A DNA stretch of 64,000 bases, from the NCBI RefSeq assembly GCF_009909235.1, contig NZ_JAAAPO010000002.1:496001-560000 (forward strand), read 5' to 3'. The notes below the pieces were generated by a model that was not told the DNA's origin, searched no databases, and saw only the letters and a list, made by a program, of their open reading frames with translations. This document shows positions 39,540 to 50,008 of the stretch, piece by piece (position 1 is the first letter of the stretch; each line of letters begins with the position of its first letter). The DNA is from Novosphingobium ovatum (lineage in GTDB: Bacteria; Pseudomonadota; Alphaproteobacteria; Sphingomonadales; Sphingomonadaceae). The position numbers were made by a program, and so were the translations under genes.

Positions 39540-40556
39540 ATGACCCAGATCCCCGTTCCGCCCCTGTTGCCCCCCATCGATATCGGCCCCGTGCGCATTG
39601 ATTGCCCGGTGGTGCTGGCGCCGATGACGGCGGTGACGGATCTGCCATTCCGGCGGATGGTGCGGCGCTATGGCAGCGGTCTGAACGTGACCGAGATGAT
39701 CGCTTCGCCCGCCGCCATCCGCGAAACGCGCCAGTCGATCCAGAAGGCGGCGTGGGACCCTGCCGAAGAGCCTGTCTCGATGCAATTGGTGGGCTGCGAT
39801 CCCGTGCAGATGGCCGAGGCGGCGCGTCTGGCGCAGGACCGGGGCGCGGCGATCATCGACATCAACATGGGCTGTCCGGTGAAAAAGGTGGTCAATGGCG
39901 ATGCCGGATCGGCGCTGATGCGCGACCTGCCGCTGGCGACTAAATTGATCGAGGCGGTGGTGGGCGCGGTCAAGGTGCCGGTGACGGTCAAGATGCGCAT
40001 GGGCTGGTGTCACGACAACCTGAACGCCCCCGAACTGGCCCGCATCGCGCAGGATCTGGGCGCGAAGATGGTGACCGTCCACGGCCGCACTCGCAATCAG
40101 CTGTACAAGGGCACCGCCGATTGGGGCTTTGTCCGGCAGGTGAAGGAAGCGGTGGACATCCCCGTGATCGTCAACGGCGACATCTGCACCATTGATGATG
40201 TGGCACAGGCAATTGCCCAGTCGGGCGCGGATGGGGTGATGATCGGGCGCGGGGCCTATGGGCGGCCGTGGCTGTTGGGTCAGGTGATGCATTGGCTGGC
40301 CACGGGCGATGCCAAGGACGCGCCGGCGCTGTCCGAACAATATGCCGTGATTTTAGAGCATTACGAGGACATGCTGCGCCATTACGATATCAAGACCGGC
40401 GTCAACATGTTCCGCAAGCATATTGGCTGGTACACCCATGGGCTGCACGGCGCGGCGCATTTCCGAAACCGCGTGAACTTTATGGACGATCCTGTTGATG
40501 TCAAAGCGGCTTTGGCGGAATTCTTTGGCCCGCTGATGGATCGTCAGGCGGCATGA
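39540..40556 (+). CDS. dusB: tRNA-dihydrouridine synthase B
   Basis: 338 aa FMN enzyme that reduces uridines in tRNA. Catalytic Cys is in [23 protein letters not shown] contacts are in [12 protein letters not shown] and [11 protein letters not shown]. The ATG at 39540 gives the typical N-terminus; the frame is open into ispDF but that part is shadow. First gene of the ntr cluster, overlapping ntrB by 4 bases, the standard alphaproteobacterial order. Confidence 0.94.
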   Translation: MTQIPVPPLLPPIDIGPVRIDCPVVLAPMTAVTDLPFRRMVRRYGSGLNVTEMIASPAAIRETRQSIQKAAWDPAEEPVSMQLVGCDPVQMAEAARLAQDRGAAIIDINMGCPVKKVVNGDAGSALMRDLPLATKLIEAVVGAVKVPVTVKMRMGWCHDNLNAPELARIAQDLGAKMVTVHGRTRNQLYKGTADWGFVRQVKEAVDIPVIVNGDICTIDDVAQAIAQSGADGVMIGRGAYGRPWLLGQVMHWLATGDAKDAPALSEQYAVILEHYEDMLRHYDIKTGVNMFRKHIGWYTHGLHGAAHFRNRVNFMDDPVDVKAALAEFFGPLMDRQAA

Positions 40557-41758
40557 ATGATGGCGGCACCGGGGCGGGCTCCGCCCAAGAGGGCGCGGTG
40601 GAACTGCCCCGGCTGCGGGCGGCCAGCGCCACTGGTACGCCGGGTCCAACGCCCGATGTCCGCCGCCAGATGGCCAGCCTGCCGCATCCGGTGCTGATGC
40701 TGGCGCCCGGGCAGGTGGTGGCGGCGGCCAACCCGGCGGCCGAGCAATTCTTCAGCCAGAGCCAGCGCCGCCTGATCGGTCGCGCCTTTGCCGAGATGCT
40801 GCGGTTTTCCGACCCGCGCCTGCAAGGGCGTCTGGCCGAAAGCGATACCCCCGTCAGCGCCCGCCATGTCGACGCGCAGGTGGTGGGGCAGGGCCCGCGC
40901 CGGCTGGATGTGGCAACAGCGCCCGTGGTCGACGCCGCCGGGTGGCAGATGCTGACCCTGTCCGACAGCGCGGCGGTCGAGCCTTTGGGCGAGGCAACGC
41001 CGATGGGCAATGACAGCCTGTTGCGCGGTCCTGAAATCCTGGCGCACGAGATCAAGAACCCGCTGGCGGGCATTCGCGGCGCGGCGCAATTGCTGGGCCG
41101 CAAGGTCGAGGGCAGCGACCGCGCGCTGACCAATCTGATCGCCGACGAGGTCGACCGCATCGCCAAGCTGATCGACCAGATGCAGACCCTCTCGCGCCGC
41201 ACGTCAGAGCCGGTCGAGCCGTGCAACCTGCACGAAACCATCCGCCGCGCCAGCCAGATCCTGTCGGCCGCCAGCGCGCCCAAGGGCGTGGCCCCGCGCA
41301 TCGAGGAGGAGTTCGATCCGTCTCTGCCGCCGGTGCTGGGCAGCGCGCATGGGCTGGTACAGGTGTTGCTGAACCTGTTGGCCAATGCGCGCGAGGCGAC
41401 GCAGGACACGCCCACCCCGCGCATCATCGTGCGCACGCGTTTTGTCAGCGGGATGCAATTGCACGCCACCGGGCGCGGCAATCCGGTGCGGTTGCCGATC
41501 GAGGTGCGGGTGTCCGACAATGGCCCCGGCATCGCGGCGGGCGTGCGCGATCATATTTTCGAACCCTTTGTCACCAGCAAAAAGACCGGGCAGGGGCTGG
41601 GTCTGGCGCTGGTGCGCAAGCTGATCCGCGACATGAACGGCCGCATCACCCATGACCGCGACGAGGCGGGCGGCTGGACCCATTTCCGCCTGCATCTGCC
41701 GGTGGCCGATGGTGAGCCGCGCCGTTTGCGCAGCCCACGCGGCGGAGAAAACGCATGA
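40553..41758 (+). CDS. ntrB: Nitrogen regulation sensor kinase NtrB
   Basis: 401 aa soluble kinase. N-terminal PAS region (about 35-130, [20 protein letters not shown]) then the phosphoacceptor His in [20 protein letters not shown] and the ATPase motifs [15 protein letters not shown] and GQGLGLALV. It phosphorylates NtrC when PII (GlnB) signals nitrogen shortage. It overlaps dusB and ntrC by 4 bases each. Confidence 0.95.
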   Translation: MNDGGTGAGSAQEGAVELPRLRAASATGTPGPTPDVRRQMASLPHPVLMLAPGQVVAAANPAAEQFFSQSQRRLIGRAFAEMLRFSDPRLQGRLAESDTPVSARHVDAQVVGQGPRRLDVATAPVVDAAGWQMLTLSDSAAVEPLGEATPMGNDSLLRGPEILAHEIKNPLAGIRGAAQLLGRKVEGSDRALTNLIADEVDRIAKLIDQMQTLSRRTSEPVEPCNLHETIRRASQILSAASAPKGVAPRIEEEFDPSLPPVLGSAHGLVQVLLNLLANAREATQDTPTPRIIVRTRFVSGMQLHATGRGNPVRLPIEVRVSDNGPGIAAGVRDHIFEPFVTSKKTGQGLGLALVRKLIRDMNGRITHDRDEAGGWTHFRLHLPVADGEPRRLRSPRGGENA

Positions 41759-43173
41759 GCATCCTGTTGGTCGAGGACGACGAGTCCATCGCCATCGTCA
41801 TCACGGCCGCGCTGGAGGCCGAGGGCTTTACCGTTGCCCATTGCGATTCCATCGCCGAGCGGGACCGCCTGTTGGCTGCGCGCGCGTTCTCGGCGCTGGT
41901 GACGGACGTGATGCTGGCCGATGGTGACGGGATCGAGACGCTGGGCCGGGTGCAGGCGCTGCATCCCGATCTGCCGGTGATCATCCTGTCGGCGCAGAAC
42001 ACGCTGGATACCGCGGTGCGCGCGTCCGACACCGGGGCGTTTGAATATTTCCCCAAGCCGTTCGACATCGACGAACTTGTACGCACGGTGCGGCAGGCGG
42101 CGTCATCCTCGGGCCTTGCGTCCGGCGAGGACGAGGGCGAGGTGGCCGGGCAGGGGCTGCCTTTGGTCGGGCGCAGCCCGGCGATGCAGGCGGTGTTCCG
42201 CATGATCACCCGCGTGTTGAAGAACGACCTGACGGTGCTGATCCTGGGCGAATCGGGCACGGGCAAGGAACTGGTGGCCGAGGCGATCCACCAGTTGGGC
42301 CATCGTCAGGCGGGGCCTTTTGTCGCGGTCAACACCGCCGCCATCCCCGCCGACCTGATCGAGAGTGAGCTGTTCGGCCACGAAAAGGGCGCTTTTACCG
42401 GCGCCGTGTCGCGCCACATCGGCAAGTTCGAGCAGGCAGAGGGCGGCACGCTGTTTCTGGACGAGATTGGCGACATGCCGATGCAGGCCCAGACCCGGCT
42501 GCTGCGCGCGCTGCAATCGGGCAGCATCCGCCGCGTGGGCGGGCGCGAGGAGGTGTCGATCAACACCCGCATCATCGCGGCCACCAACAAGGATTTGGAG
42601 CCGATGATCGCCGCCGGGCAGTTCCGCGAGGATCTGTATTACCGGCTGAATGTGGTGCCGATCCATCTGCCTGCGCTGCGCGAACGCGCCGGCGATATCG
42701 AGGCATTGGCCCGCCATTTTCTGGTGCAGGCGGCGGGCGAGGGGCTGCCTCGGCGGCAATTGGCACCAGATGCGGTCGAAGTGCTGCGCATTCAGCCGTG
42801 GCGCGGCAATGTGCGCGAATTGCGCAATTTCATCTATCGTCTGGCGCTGCTGGCGCGTGAGGATGTGATTGACGCCACAGCATTGGAGCCGATGCTGGCG
42901 CAATCGGTGCGGCACGAGGACGCCGCCCAAACCGGCCCCAGCGATCTGGAAAGCGCGGTGCGGCACTGGCTGACGGTGCATCAACCCGCGACCGGGGCGA
43001 TCTACGACTCGGCGCTGGCGGCGTTTGAACGGCCCCTGTTTGCTGAGATCCTGCGCACCACCGGCGGCAACCAGTTGCGCGCGGCGCAGATGCTGGGGAT
43101 CAACCGCAACACCTTGCGCAAGCGGCTGTCCGATCTGGCCATCGATCCAGACAGTTTCTTGCGCCGGCCATAG
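41755..43173 (+). CDS. ntrC: Nitrogen regulation response regulator NtrC
   Basis: 472 aa. Receiver (Asp in VTDVMLADGDG), then a sigma-54 AAA+ domain with Walker A GESGTGKE, the sigma-54 contact loop GAFTGA and Walker B FLDEIGDM, then a Fis-type helix-turn-helix NQLRAAQMLGINRNTLRKRL. All parts for sigma-54 activation are kept, unlike NtrX downstream. It overlaps ntrB by 4 bases; ntrY starts 97 bases after its stop. Confidence 0.95.
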   Translation: MSILLVEDDESIAIVITAALEAEGFTVAHCDSIAERDRLLAARAFSALVTDVMLADGDGIETLGRVQALHPDLPVIILSAQNTLDTAVRASDTGAFEYFPKPFDIDELVRTVRQAASSSGLASGEDEGEVAGQGLPLVGRSPAMQAVFRMITRVLKNDLTVLILGESGTGKELVAEAIHQLGHRQAGPFVAVNTAAIPADLIESELFGHEKGAFTGAVSRHIGKFEQAEGGTLFLDEIGDMPMQAQTRLLRALQSGSIRRVGGREEVSINTRIIAATNKDLEPMIAAGQFREDLYYRLNVVPIHLPALRERAGDIEALARHFLVQAAGEGLPRRQLAPDAVEVLRIQPWRGNVRELRNFIYRLALLAREDVIDATALEPMLAQSVRHEDAAQTGPSDLESAVRHWLTVHQPATGAIYDSALAAFERPLFAEILRTTGGNQLRAAQMLGINRNTLRKRLSDLAIDPDSFLRRP

Positions 43174-43270
43174 GGCGCGCGACAGGCTGTTCCGCGCGGT
43201 GGAGACTTTTGCCGCCGGGACGAATTACCCTCTTGCATTTTTGCAACAGTGGCGTTGTAACCATGCAACG

Positions 43271-45541
43271 ATGTTAGGCAGGTTTCAGATCGATACGCGA
43301 CGTTGGCCCCGCTGGTGGCGGCGGACGCTGATCTATGTCCGGCGCGCAAACATCGTCCCCTATATCGAAGGTGCCTCGGTGTTCGGCTTTCTGGCCGCGA
43401 CGCTTTCGACATGGCTGGCGGTGCAGGACAATGCGGCCAGTCAGCAATTGCTGCCCGCCACGCTGACCGCCTCGTTGCTGGTGGGCACCTTGGTGCCGGC
43501 GATGGCGATCCTGGTGCTGATCGGGCGGCGCATGGCGCTGTGGCGCGCGGCGCAGGGCTTTGGCGGCAAGGGGCGGCTGCACGTCCAGTTGGTGTTCCTG
43601 TTCTCGATCATCGCGGCAGTGCCGACGCTACTGGTGGTGATCTTTGCCTCGGTGCTGTTCCAGTCGGGCGTCGAGTTCTGGTTTTCGGACAATTCCCGCG
43701 GGCTTTTGGAAAACGCCAACAAGCTGGCGCGCGGCTATTACGAGCAGACCCAGCGCGACGTGTCGAACGAGGCCGTCGCGATGGCCAGCGACATGCGCTA
43801 TATCCTGTCGCAAACCAGCATCGTCAGCCCCGATTTCGGCGCGGGTTTTTCCTATCAGGTGTTGCAGCGCAAGCTGGACCAGGTGGCGATCATCCAGCGC
43901 GGCGCGGATGGACGGATGCGGACGCTGGCCTATGTCGATCCGGGAAAAAAGGGCAATTTTGACCGCGTGCCCGTGCCCAATTTCAAACGGCTGGACAGTG
44001 GCGAAGCGATTGTGCTCAATGCCAACGCGGACCGGATCGAGGCGGTCGCCCCGATCGACCGGCGCGCGGCGCTCTATCTGTATGTGGCGCGCACCTCCGA
44101 CCTTTTGGCGATCAGCCAGGGCAAACGCGCGGACAATATCGTGCAGGCCTATCAGGTACTGACCCAGCGGGCGCGGCTGTTGCAGTTGCGCTTTAACATC
44201 GCGCTGTTTGTCGCGTCCTTGGCACTGGTGGGGCTGTCGGTGTGGTTCGCGCTGCGCTTTGCCGACCGGCAGGTGCAACCGCTGTATGATCTGGTGGATG
44301 CCGCCCGCCGCGTGGGTGAGGGCAATTACGCCATGCGCGTGGTGGGCCGCACCAGCGCTGACGAGATCGGCCTGCTCAACCGCGCGTTCAACCGCATGGC
44401 CGCCCAGATCGAGTTGCAGACTTCCGCTCTGGTTGGCGCCAACCAGCAGATCGATGACCGCCGCGCCTTTATGGAGGCGGTGATGGAAAGCGTGACGGCG
44501 GGGGTGATCTCGCTGGACGGGGCGGGCTGTGTCCGATTGATGAATTCCTCGGCGCAAAAGGTACTGTTGGGGCGGGGCGATGGCTCGCCCATCAGCCTGC
44601 CCCTGACCGAGGTCGCCGCGTCACTGGCCGGATTGGTGGACAAGGGCGCGCATGACGGCGTCGTCCAGCACCAGATCGCGGGCGAATTGCGCACGCTGGC
44701 GGTGCGCGTCACCCCCAGCCTGCATGATGGCGAGGTGAGCGGCCATGTCATCACCTTTGAGGATATCACGCGCCAGTTGCTGGACCAGCGGCAGGCGGCA
44801 TGGTCGGATGTGGCGCGGCGCATCGCCCATGAGATCAAGAACCCGCTGACCCCGATCCAGCTGGCGACCGAGCGCCTGTCGCGCCGCTATCGCCGGCAGA
44901 TCGAGGTCGATGGCGAATTGTTCGAGGAATTGACCGCGACGATCATCCGGCAGGTCGGTGACCTGCGCAAGATGGTGGACGAGTTCTCGTCTTTCGCCCG
45001 CCTGCCAAAGCCGGTGTTCCGGCCCGAGGATCCGGTGGATCTGGCGCGCCAGTCACTGTTCCTGCAAGAGGTCGCGCGGCCCGACATCGCCTTTGCCTTT
45101 GTGGCCGAAGGGGCGATGGACACGGTGGGCGGGCTGATCGCGTGCGACCGCCACCAGTTCGGGCAGGCGATGACCAATGTGCTGAAAAACGCCACAGAAG
45201 CGATCGAGGCCAAGGCCAAGGTCAGCGATCCCGACTATCACGGGCGCATCGGTTTGCGATTGGAGCAGCGGCCCAATGACGTTGTGGTGACCGTCACCGA
45301 CAACGGCATAGGCCTGCCGCAGGACCGCGAGAATATTGTCGAACCCTATGTTACCACCCGCGAAAAGGGCACGGGACTGGGCTTGGCGATCGTCAAGAAA
45401 ATCATTGAAGAGCATGGCGGCGAGATGACCTTTGCCACCACCGAGGATGGGGGGACGCGCGTAACCTTGCGCTTTGCCCGCGATCCGGGATCGGTGCGGC
45501 GGGGGCAGGAAACGTCCGAACAGCCAGCAGGGCAGAGGTAA
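43271..45541 (+). CDS. ntrY: Nitrogen-responsive membrane sensor kinase NtrY
   Basis: 756 aa. Three N-terminal membrane helices (about 35-130), a periplasmic or extracytoplasmic region of about 150 residues, another helix near 300 (FNIALFVASLALVGLSVWFA), then HAMP, PAS, and kinase core with His in [20 protein letters not shown] and DNGIGLP, GTGLGLAIVKK. The ATG at 43271 is used because the frame upstream overlaps ntrC; no strong ribosome-binding site is visible. NtrX starts one base after its stop. In other alphaproteobacteria the pair affects nitrogen, redox and envelope functions. Confidence 0.93.
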   Translation: MLGRFQIDTRRWPRWWRRTLIYVRRANIVPYIEGASVFGFLAATLSTWLAVQDNAASQQLLPATLTASLLVGTLVPAMAILVLIGRRMALWRAAQGFGGKGRLHVQLVFLFSIIAAVPTLLVVIFASVLFQSGVEFWFSDNSRGLLENANKLARGYYEQTQRDVSNEAVAMASDMRYILSQTSIVSPDFGAGFSYQVLQRKLDQVAIIQRGADGRMRTLAYVDPGKKGNFDRVPVPNFKRLDSGEAIVLNANADRIEAVAPIDRRAALYLYVARTSDLLAISQGKRADNIVQAYQVLTQRARLLQLRFNIALFVASLALVGLSVWFALRFADRQVQPLYDLVDAARRVGEGNYAMRVVGRTSADEIGLLNRAFNRMAAQIELQTSALVGANQQIDDRRAFMEAVMESVTAGVISLDGAGCVRLMNSSAQKVLLGRGDGSPISLPLTEVAASLAGLVDKGAHDGVVQHQIAGELRTLAVRVTPSLHDGEVSGHVITFEDITRQLLDQRQAAWSDVARRIAHEIKNPLTPIQLATERLSRRYRRQIEVDGELFEELTATIIRQVGDLRKMVDEFSSFARLPKPVFRPEDPVDLARQSLFLQEVARPDIAFAFVAEGAMDTVGGLIACDRHQFGQAMTNVLKNATEAIEAKAKVSDPDYHGRIGLRLEQRPNDVVVTVTDNGIGLPQDRENIVEPYVTTREKGTGLGLAIVKKIIEEHGGEMTFATTEDGGTRVTLRFARDPGSVRRGQETSEQPAGQR

Positions 45542-45542
45542 T

Positions 45543-46928
45543 ATGGCACTGGATATCCTGATCGTTGACGATGAAAAGGACATTCGCGAACTGGTCGCGG
45601 GTGTGCTGTCGGACGAGGGCTATGACTGCCGCACGGCGGGCGACAGCACGTCGGCGCTGGCGGCGGTAGATCAGCGGCGGCCTTCGCTGGTGCTGCTGGA
45701 CGTATGGTTGCACGGCAGCCCGATGGACGGGCTGGAGGTGCTGGACGCGATCAAGCAGCGCGAGCCCGAACTGCCGGTGCTGATCTTTTCCGGCCATGGC
45801 AATATCGATACGGCGGTCTCGGCGATCAGCCGGGGCGCGATGGACTTCATCGAAAAGCCGTTCGAGACCGAGCGCCTGCTGCATCTGGTGGGCCGCGCCA
45901 CCGAGACTGAGCGCCTGCGCCGCGAAAATGCCCGGTTGAAGCTGAATGTTGCCGACAGCCCGGAATTTCACGGCAGTTCCTCGGCGATCAACCATGTGCG
46001 CGCGACGTTGAAACGGGTGGCCAACACCGGCAGCCGCTTGTTGATTTCCGGCCCATCGGGCGCGGGCAAGGAAGTGGCCGCCCGCATTCTGCACGCCTGG
46101 AGCCCGCGCGCCGAGAAGCCCTTTGTCAGCGTCAATTCCGCCCGCATCACCCCCGAACGGTTCGAGGAAGAGCTGTTTGGCGAGGAGAATGACGGCCAGC
46201 TGGTGCGCGCGGGGCTGCTGGAAATGGCCGACGGCGGTACGCTCTATCTGGACGAGGTGGGTGACATGCCGCTTTCGACGCAGGCGCGCATCCTGCGCGT
46301 GCTGACCGAGCAAAGCTTTGTCCGCGTGGGCGGCCACCGTCAGATCCGGGTTGATGTGCGCGTGGTGTCCTCGACCAGCCGCAATCTGGAAAAGGAAATC
46401 GCCGAAAAACGCTTCCGCGAGGATCTGTTCTATCGGTTGAACGTGGTGCCGGTGCATGTCCCTTCGCTGGCCGAGCGGCGCGAGGATATCCCTGCGCTGG
46501 TGGCCCATTTCTTTGCCCGTTACGCCAATGATCAAGGCGTAGCGCCGCCTGATGTCAGCATTGACGCGATGGCCGCTTTGCAGGCCTATGAATGGCCGGG
46601 CAATGTGCGCCAATTGCGCAATGTGGTCGAACGCACGGTGATTCTGGCCCCGCGCGACCGGTTGTGCCGGATTGAGGCGGACATGCTGCCAGGCGAGATC
46701 GTTTCGGGCCGTTTGGCGGGCGACAGCGGCGTTTCGGCGCTGATGGGCGTGCCCCTGCGCGAGGCGCGGGAGAATTTCGAGCGCGAGTATCTGCGTGTGC
46801 AAATACGGCGGTTTTCCGGGAATATTTCACGCACCGCCAGCTTTATCGGCATGGAACGCTCGGCGCTGCACCGCAAGCTGAAGCTGCTGGGCATGGCCGA
46901 CAAGCGCGAGGATGAGGACGAGGAGTGA
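45543..46928 (+). CDS. ntrX: Response regulator NtrX
   Basis: 461 aa. Receiver with DDEKD and Asp in VLLDVWLHGSPMDG, a AAA+ domain with Walker A GPSGAGKE and Walker B YLDEVGDM, and a C-terminal Fis-like helix-turn-helix (GNISRTASFIGMERSALHRK). The GAFTGA loop that touches sigma-54 is missing: the segment reads LFGEENDGQLVRAG. So it should act as a DNA-binding regulator and not as a sigma-54 activator, as known for alphaproteobacterial NtrX. ATG 45543 follows the ntrY stop directly. Confidence 0.94.
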   Translation: MALDILIVDDEKDIRELVAGVLSDEGYDCRTAGDSTSALAAVDQRRPSLVLLDVWLHGSPMDGLEVLDAIKQREPELPVLIFSGHGNIDTAVSAISRGAMDFIEKPFETERLLHLVGRATETERLRRENARLKLNVADSPEFHGSSSAINHVRATLKRVANTGSRLLISGPSGAGKEVAARILHAWSPRAEKPFVSVNSARITPERFEEELFGEENDGQLVRAGLLEMADGGTLYLDEVGDMPLSTQARILRVLTEQSFVRVGGHRQIRVDVRVVSSTSRNLEKEIAEKRFREDLFYRLNVVPVHVPSLAERREDIPALVAHFFARYANDQGVAPPDVSIDAMAALQAYEWPGNVRQLRNVVERTVILAPRDRLCRIEADMLPGEIVSGRLAGDSGVSALMGVPLREARENFEREYLRVQIRRFSGNISRTASFIGMERSALHRKLKLLGMADKREDEDEE

Positions 46929-46933
46929 TCTGA

Positions 46934-46982
46934 TCCGCAGCGGGGCAATCGGGATGCAAATTGCCCATTTACGCTGCGGATG
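46934..46982 (+). terminator. Two-part stem-loop between ntrX and hfq
   Basis: An outer 10-bp stem ATCCGCAGCG (46934-46943) with 46973-46982 encloses a 7-bp stem GGGCAAT (46944-46950) with ATTGCCC (46961-46967); only five unpaired bases lie on one side between them. There is no U-tract. It may slow transcription into hfq or shape the hfq leader. Confidence 0.55.
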
Positions 46983-47077
46983 CGAAGCTTTAGGGTGACA
47001 TGTGACATCGGCCGGAAGGAATCATCCGGCCAGACTGTGGCGGGGCGCGACCCGCCACCAAAAATAGGAGCATATAA

Positions 47078-47686
47078 ATGACCACCGGACGTACGCTTTC
47101 CGCCCGCCCCCGTCTCAAACCCGCCGTGTCGGAAGATGTGGCTGACGAGATCTCGGCAGAAGCGCCCGCCGCTGCGGCCGCGCCTGTGCCCGTGCCTGCG
47201 GGTGGCAAGGGGCAGAATTTGCAGGACCAGTTCCTGAACCACCTGCGCAAGAACAAGACCCCCGTCACGATGTTCCTGGTCAAGGGCGTCAAGTTGCAGG
47301 GCATTGTCACCTGGTTCGACAATTTCTCGATCCTGCTGCGCCGTGATGGTCAGTCGCAATTGGTGTATAAGCATGCCGTTTCCACGATCATGCCCAGCAC
47401 GCCGATCGACACGCGCCTGTTCGGTCAGGGTGGCGAGGGCAGCAAAAAGGCCCGCCTGTTGCAGGACGTGTTCCTGTCCAGCATCCGCGCCGCCGGGGTG
47501 CAGGTGACGATGTTCCTGGTCAATGGCGTGATGCTGCAAGGCCGCGTGGCCGCCTATGATCTGTTCTGCATGCTGCTGGAGCGTGAAGGTTACGTCCAGT
47601 TGGCCTATAAGCATGCCGTGTCCACCATCCAGCCTGTCACGCCGGTTGACCTTACGGGTGAGTGGGACGGCGAAGAGGACGCCTGA
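47078..47686 (+). CDS. hfq: Tandem-domain Hfq (two Sm domains in one chain)
   Basis: 202 aa, more than twice the usual 75-100. After an Ala/Pro-rich N-terminal tail (1-43) come two complete Hfq domains: 44-110 and 123-191, in exact 80-residue register. Both keep LQD (48-50 and 128-130), the TMFLV-x-GV-x-LQG strand and YKHAVSTI (97-104 and 177-184). The RNA-binding Lys and His of YKH are in both; each rim has one Arg (LR, IR). The linker is short and polar, the tail acidic. A ring could form from three chains. TAGGAG lies 7 bases before ATG 47078. Hfq chaperones small RNAs and mRNAs. A double-Sm Hfq is reported in Zymomonas mobilis, a relative. HflX follows with overlap. Confidence 0.95.
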   Translation: MTTGRTLSARPRLKPAVSEDVADEISAEAPAAAAAPVPVPAGGKGQNLQDQFLNHLRKNKTPVTMFLVKGVKLQGIVTWFDNFSILLRRDGQSQLVYKHAVSTIMPSTPIDTRLFGQGGEGSKKARLLQDVFLSSIRAAGVQVTMFLVNGVMLQGRVAAYDLFCMLLEREGYVQLAYKHAVSTIQPVTPVDLTGEWDGEEDA

Positions 47687-49026
47687 CACTGTTTGAAAAT
47701 GATGATCTGGCGGGCGAGGTCACGCGCGGTGCGCGTGTCCTTGTCGTCTGCCCCGAGTTTCGCGGCCGCCCCGCCGCCACCGACTCCGCCGCGCGCGTGG
47801 AGGAGGCGAGGGGGCTGGCGCTTGCCATTGGCCTTGTCATTGCCGACGCCTTTACCGTGCCTATTCGAGAGGCGCGCCCCGGCACGCTGTTTGGCGAAGG
47901 CCAGATCCAGAATATCGCCACGGCTTGCGTCTTGCATGAGGCTGACCTGATCATCGTCGATGGTGCGCTGTCGGCGGTGCAGCAGCGCAATCTGGAAGAC
48001 AAGCTGAAGCGCAAGGTGATCGACCGCACCGGCTTGATCCTTGAAATCTTTGGCGAACGTGCCGCCACCGCCGAAGGGCGGTTGCAGGTGGAACTGGCGC
48101 ATCTGGATTACCAGCAGGGCCGTCTGGTGCGTAGTTGGACCCATCTTGAGCGACAACGCGGTGGTTTCGGCTTCCTGGGTGGCCCGGGCGAAACGCAGAT
48201 CGAGGCTGACCGCCGCATGATCCGCGACCGCATGGCCCGCATCCGGCGTGAGCTGGAGCAGGTGCGCCGCACGCGCGGCCTGCACCGCGACCGGCGGGAA
48301 AAGGCACCTTGGCCGGTCTGCGCGCTGGTCGGCTATACCAACGCCGGAAAATCCACGCTGTTCAACCGTTTGACCGGCGCCGAAGTGATGGCGCAGGACC
48401 TGTTGTTCGCAACGCTCGACCCCACCATGCGCGCCATTCGCCTGCCGGGCGTGGAAAAGGCGATCCTGTCCGACACGGTGGGCTTTATTTCGGACCTGCC
48501 GACGCAATTGGTCGCCGCCTTTCGCGCCACGCTGGAGGAAGTGACTGCCGCTGATGTCATCATCCATGTGCGCGACATCGCCAACCCCGATACCGTTGCG
48601 CAAAAGGCGCAGGTGCTCGACGTGCTTGAGGACCTTGGGCTGCTGGAGGAGGGGACCAAGACCCCGCTGATCCCGATGATCGAGGTGTGGAACAAATGGG
48701 ACCTGCTGGAGCCGGAGCGCGCCGCCGACCTGTTGCGGCAGGCCCGCGAGGCCGCGCATGACGACGAGGTGGTCGTGCCGCTGTCGGCGATCACGGGCGA
48801 GGGGTGTGACGAATTGCTGTTGGCGGCCAATGGCTTGCTGACGGGGGACGCGCGGGACCACACCTTTGTCCTGCCAGTGGCCGATGGTCAGCGCATCGCG
48901 TGGCTATACGCCCACGGGCAGGTGTTGGCCGATGACGAGGCAGAGGACGGGGACGATGAGGCGCCGCGCCGCCGGTTGACCGTGCGCCTGACCGCGCGGG
49001 AGTTTGGGCGTTACGCGCGGGTGTAG
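47662..49026 (+). CDS. hflX: Ribosome-associated GTPase HflX
   Basis: 454 aa. N-terminal HflX domain with [11 protein letters not shown] and [10 protein letters not shown], a coiled linker ([18 protein letters not shown]), then the GTPase domain: G1 [13 protein letters not shown]3 DTVGFI, G4 NKWD. It splits stalled 70S ribosomes. The start is uncertain: GTG at 47662 lies inside hfq, and CTG codons at 47683 and 47689 sit behind GAAGAGGA. In any case hflX overlaps or touches hfq. Pairing with hfq is a widely conserved order. Confidence 0.92.
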   Translation: MGRRRGRLTLFENDDLAGEVTRGARVLVVCPEFRGRPAATDSAARVEEARGLALAIGLVIADAFTVPIREARPGTLFGEGQIQNIATACVLHEADLIIVDGALSAVQQRNLEDKLKRKVIDRTGLILEIFGERAATAEGRLQVELAHLDYQQGRLVRSWTHLERQRGGFGFLGGPGETQIEADRRMIRDRMARIRRELEQVRRTRGLHRDRREKAPWPVCALVGYTNAGKSTLFNRLTGAEVMAQDLLFATLDPTMRAIRLPGVEKAILSDTVGFISDLPTQLVAAFRATLEEVTAADVIIHVRDIANPDTVAQKAQVLDVLEDLGLLEEGTKTPLIPMIEVWNKWDLLEPERAADLLRQAREAAHDDEVVVPLSAITGEGCDELLLAANGLLTGDARDHTFVLPVADGQRIAWLYAHGQVLADDEAEDGDDEAPRRRLTVRLTAREFGRYARV

Positions 49027-49070
49027 CGCCCGCGTTAACAGCTTTGTTAACCATACCGCGCAGGTCGGCG

Positions 49071-49883
49071 TTAACCTTGGCGGTCAGGTGCTTCGTTGCG
49101 CTTGACCGCCTGCCACAAGGCCTCCTGCGCGTCCAGATCCAGCGCGGCAAAGTCCTGATCAGCGGCTTTGGCCAATGCTTCCATACCTTTGAAACGGCGC
49201 TCAAATTTGGTATTTGCGGCGCGCAGGGCATCCTCTGGCGGCACGCCATAGGCGCGCACCAGATTGACCGCGGCGAACAACAGATCCCCCGCCTCGTCCA
49301 AACGCTCTTGTGGCGTGGCGGCGCGGGCCAGCTCATCCATTTCCTCAACCACCTTGGCCGCAGAGCCTGACGGTTCGGGCCAGTCAAACCCCACACGCGC
49401 GGCGCGTTTTTGCAGCTTTTCAGCGCGCATCATCGCGGGCAGTGCCAGTGCCACACCGTCCAGCGCGCTGGTTGCGCCCTTTTCGGCACGTTCAGCGGCC
49501 TTGGCGGCCTCCCAGCGGACCTCGCGCGATTGGCCGGTGTCAGCCGCGTCGCCAAAGATATGCGGGTGGCGGGCCTCCATTTTGGCGCTGATGGCATGGG
49601 CCACATCGGCAAAGGCAAACTGTCCGGCCTCCTGCGCGATGCGGGCGTGGAACACCACCTGCAACAACAGATCGCCCAATTCCTCACGCAGGGCGGACGT
49701 ATCGTCACGCGCGATCGCGTCGGCCACCTCATAGGCTTCCTCGATCGTATAGGGCGCGATGGTGGCAAATGTCTGCGCACAATCCCATTCGCAACCCGTT
49801 TCCGGATCACGCAACCGCGCCATGATCGCCAGCAGGCGGTGCAATGCGGCGGCCGGATCGGCGGAGGTGTTGGCGGCGTTCAT
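49071..49883 (-). CDS. mazG: Nucleoside triphosphate pyrophosphohydrolase MazG
   Basis: 270 aa with two MazG repeats. The first has EEAYEVADAI and EELGDLLLQVVFHA with all four acidic metal ligands. The second reads VVEEMDELARA and DEAGDLLFAAVNLV, so it too keeps the pattern. It hydrolyses NTPs to NMP and pyrophosphate, cleaning damaged nucleotides. The ATG at 49883 is preferred to the TTG four codons upstream. Convergent with hflX; the 44-base gap contains several GTTAAC palindromes. Confidence 0.93.
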   Translation of the reverse strand: MNAANTSADPAAALHRLLAIMARLRDPETGCEWDCAQTFATIAPYTIEEAYEVADAIARDDTSALREELGDLLLQVVFHARIAQEAGQFAFADVAHAISAKMEARHPHIFGDAADTGQSREVRWEAAKAAERAEKGATSALDGVALALPAMMRAEKLQKRAARVGFDWPEPSGSAAKVVEEMDELARAATPQERLDEAGDLLFAAVNLVRAYGVPPEDALRAANTKFERRFKGMEALAKAADQDFAALDLDAQEALWQAVKRNEAPDRQG

Positions 49884-50008
49884 GCGTGGCCTCAAGTGCG
49901 TTTTGGATAATGTGTATTATGTAAAATGAGTTCAGGGCCTAAACCGGCGTTTACCTGTGTTACGCCCCTGTTTACCCGCCTTAACGGCCTCTTCCGTCAC
50001 GGCCCGCG

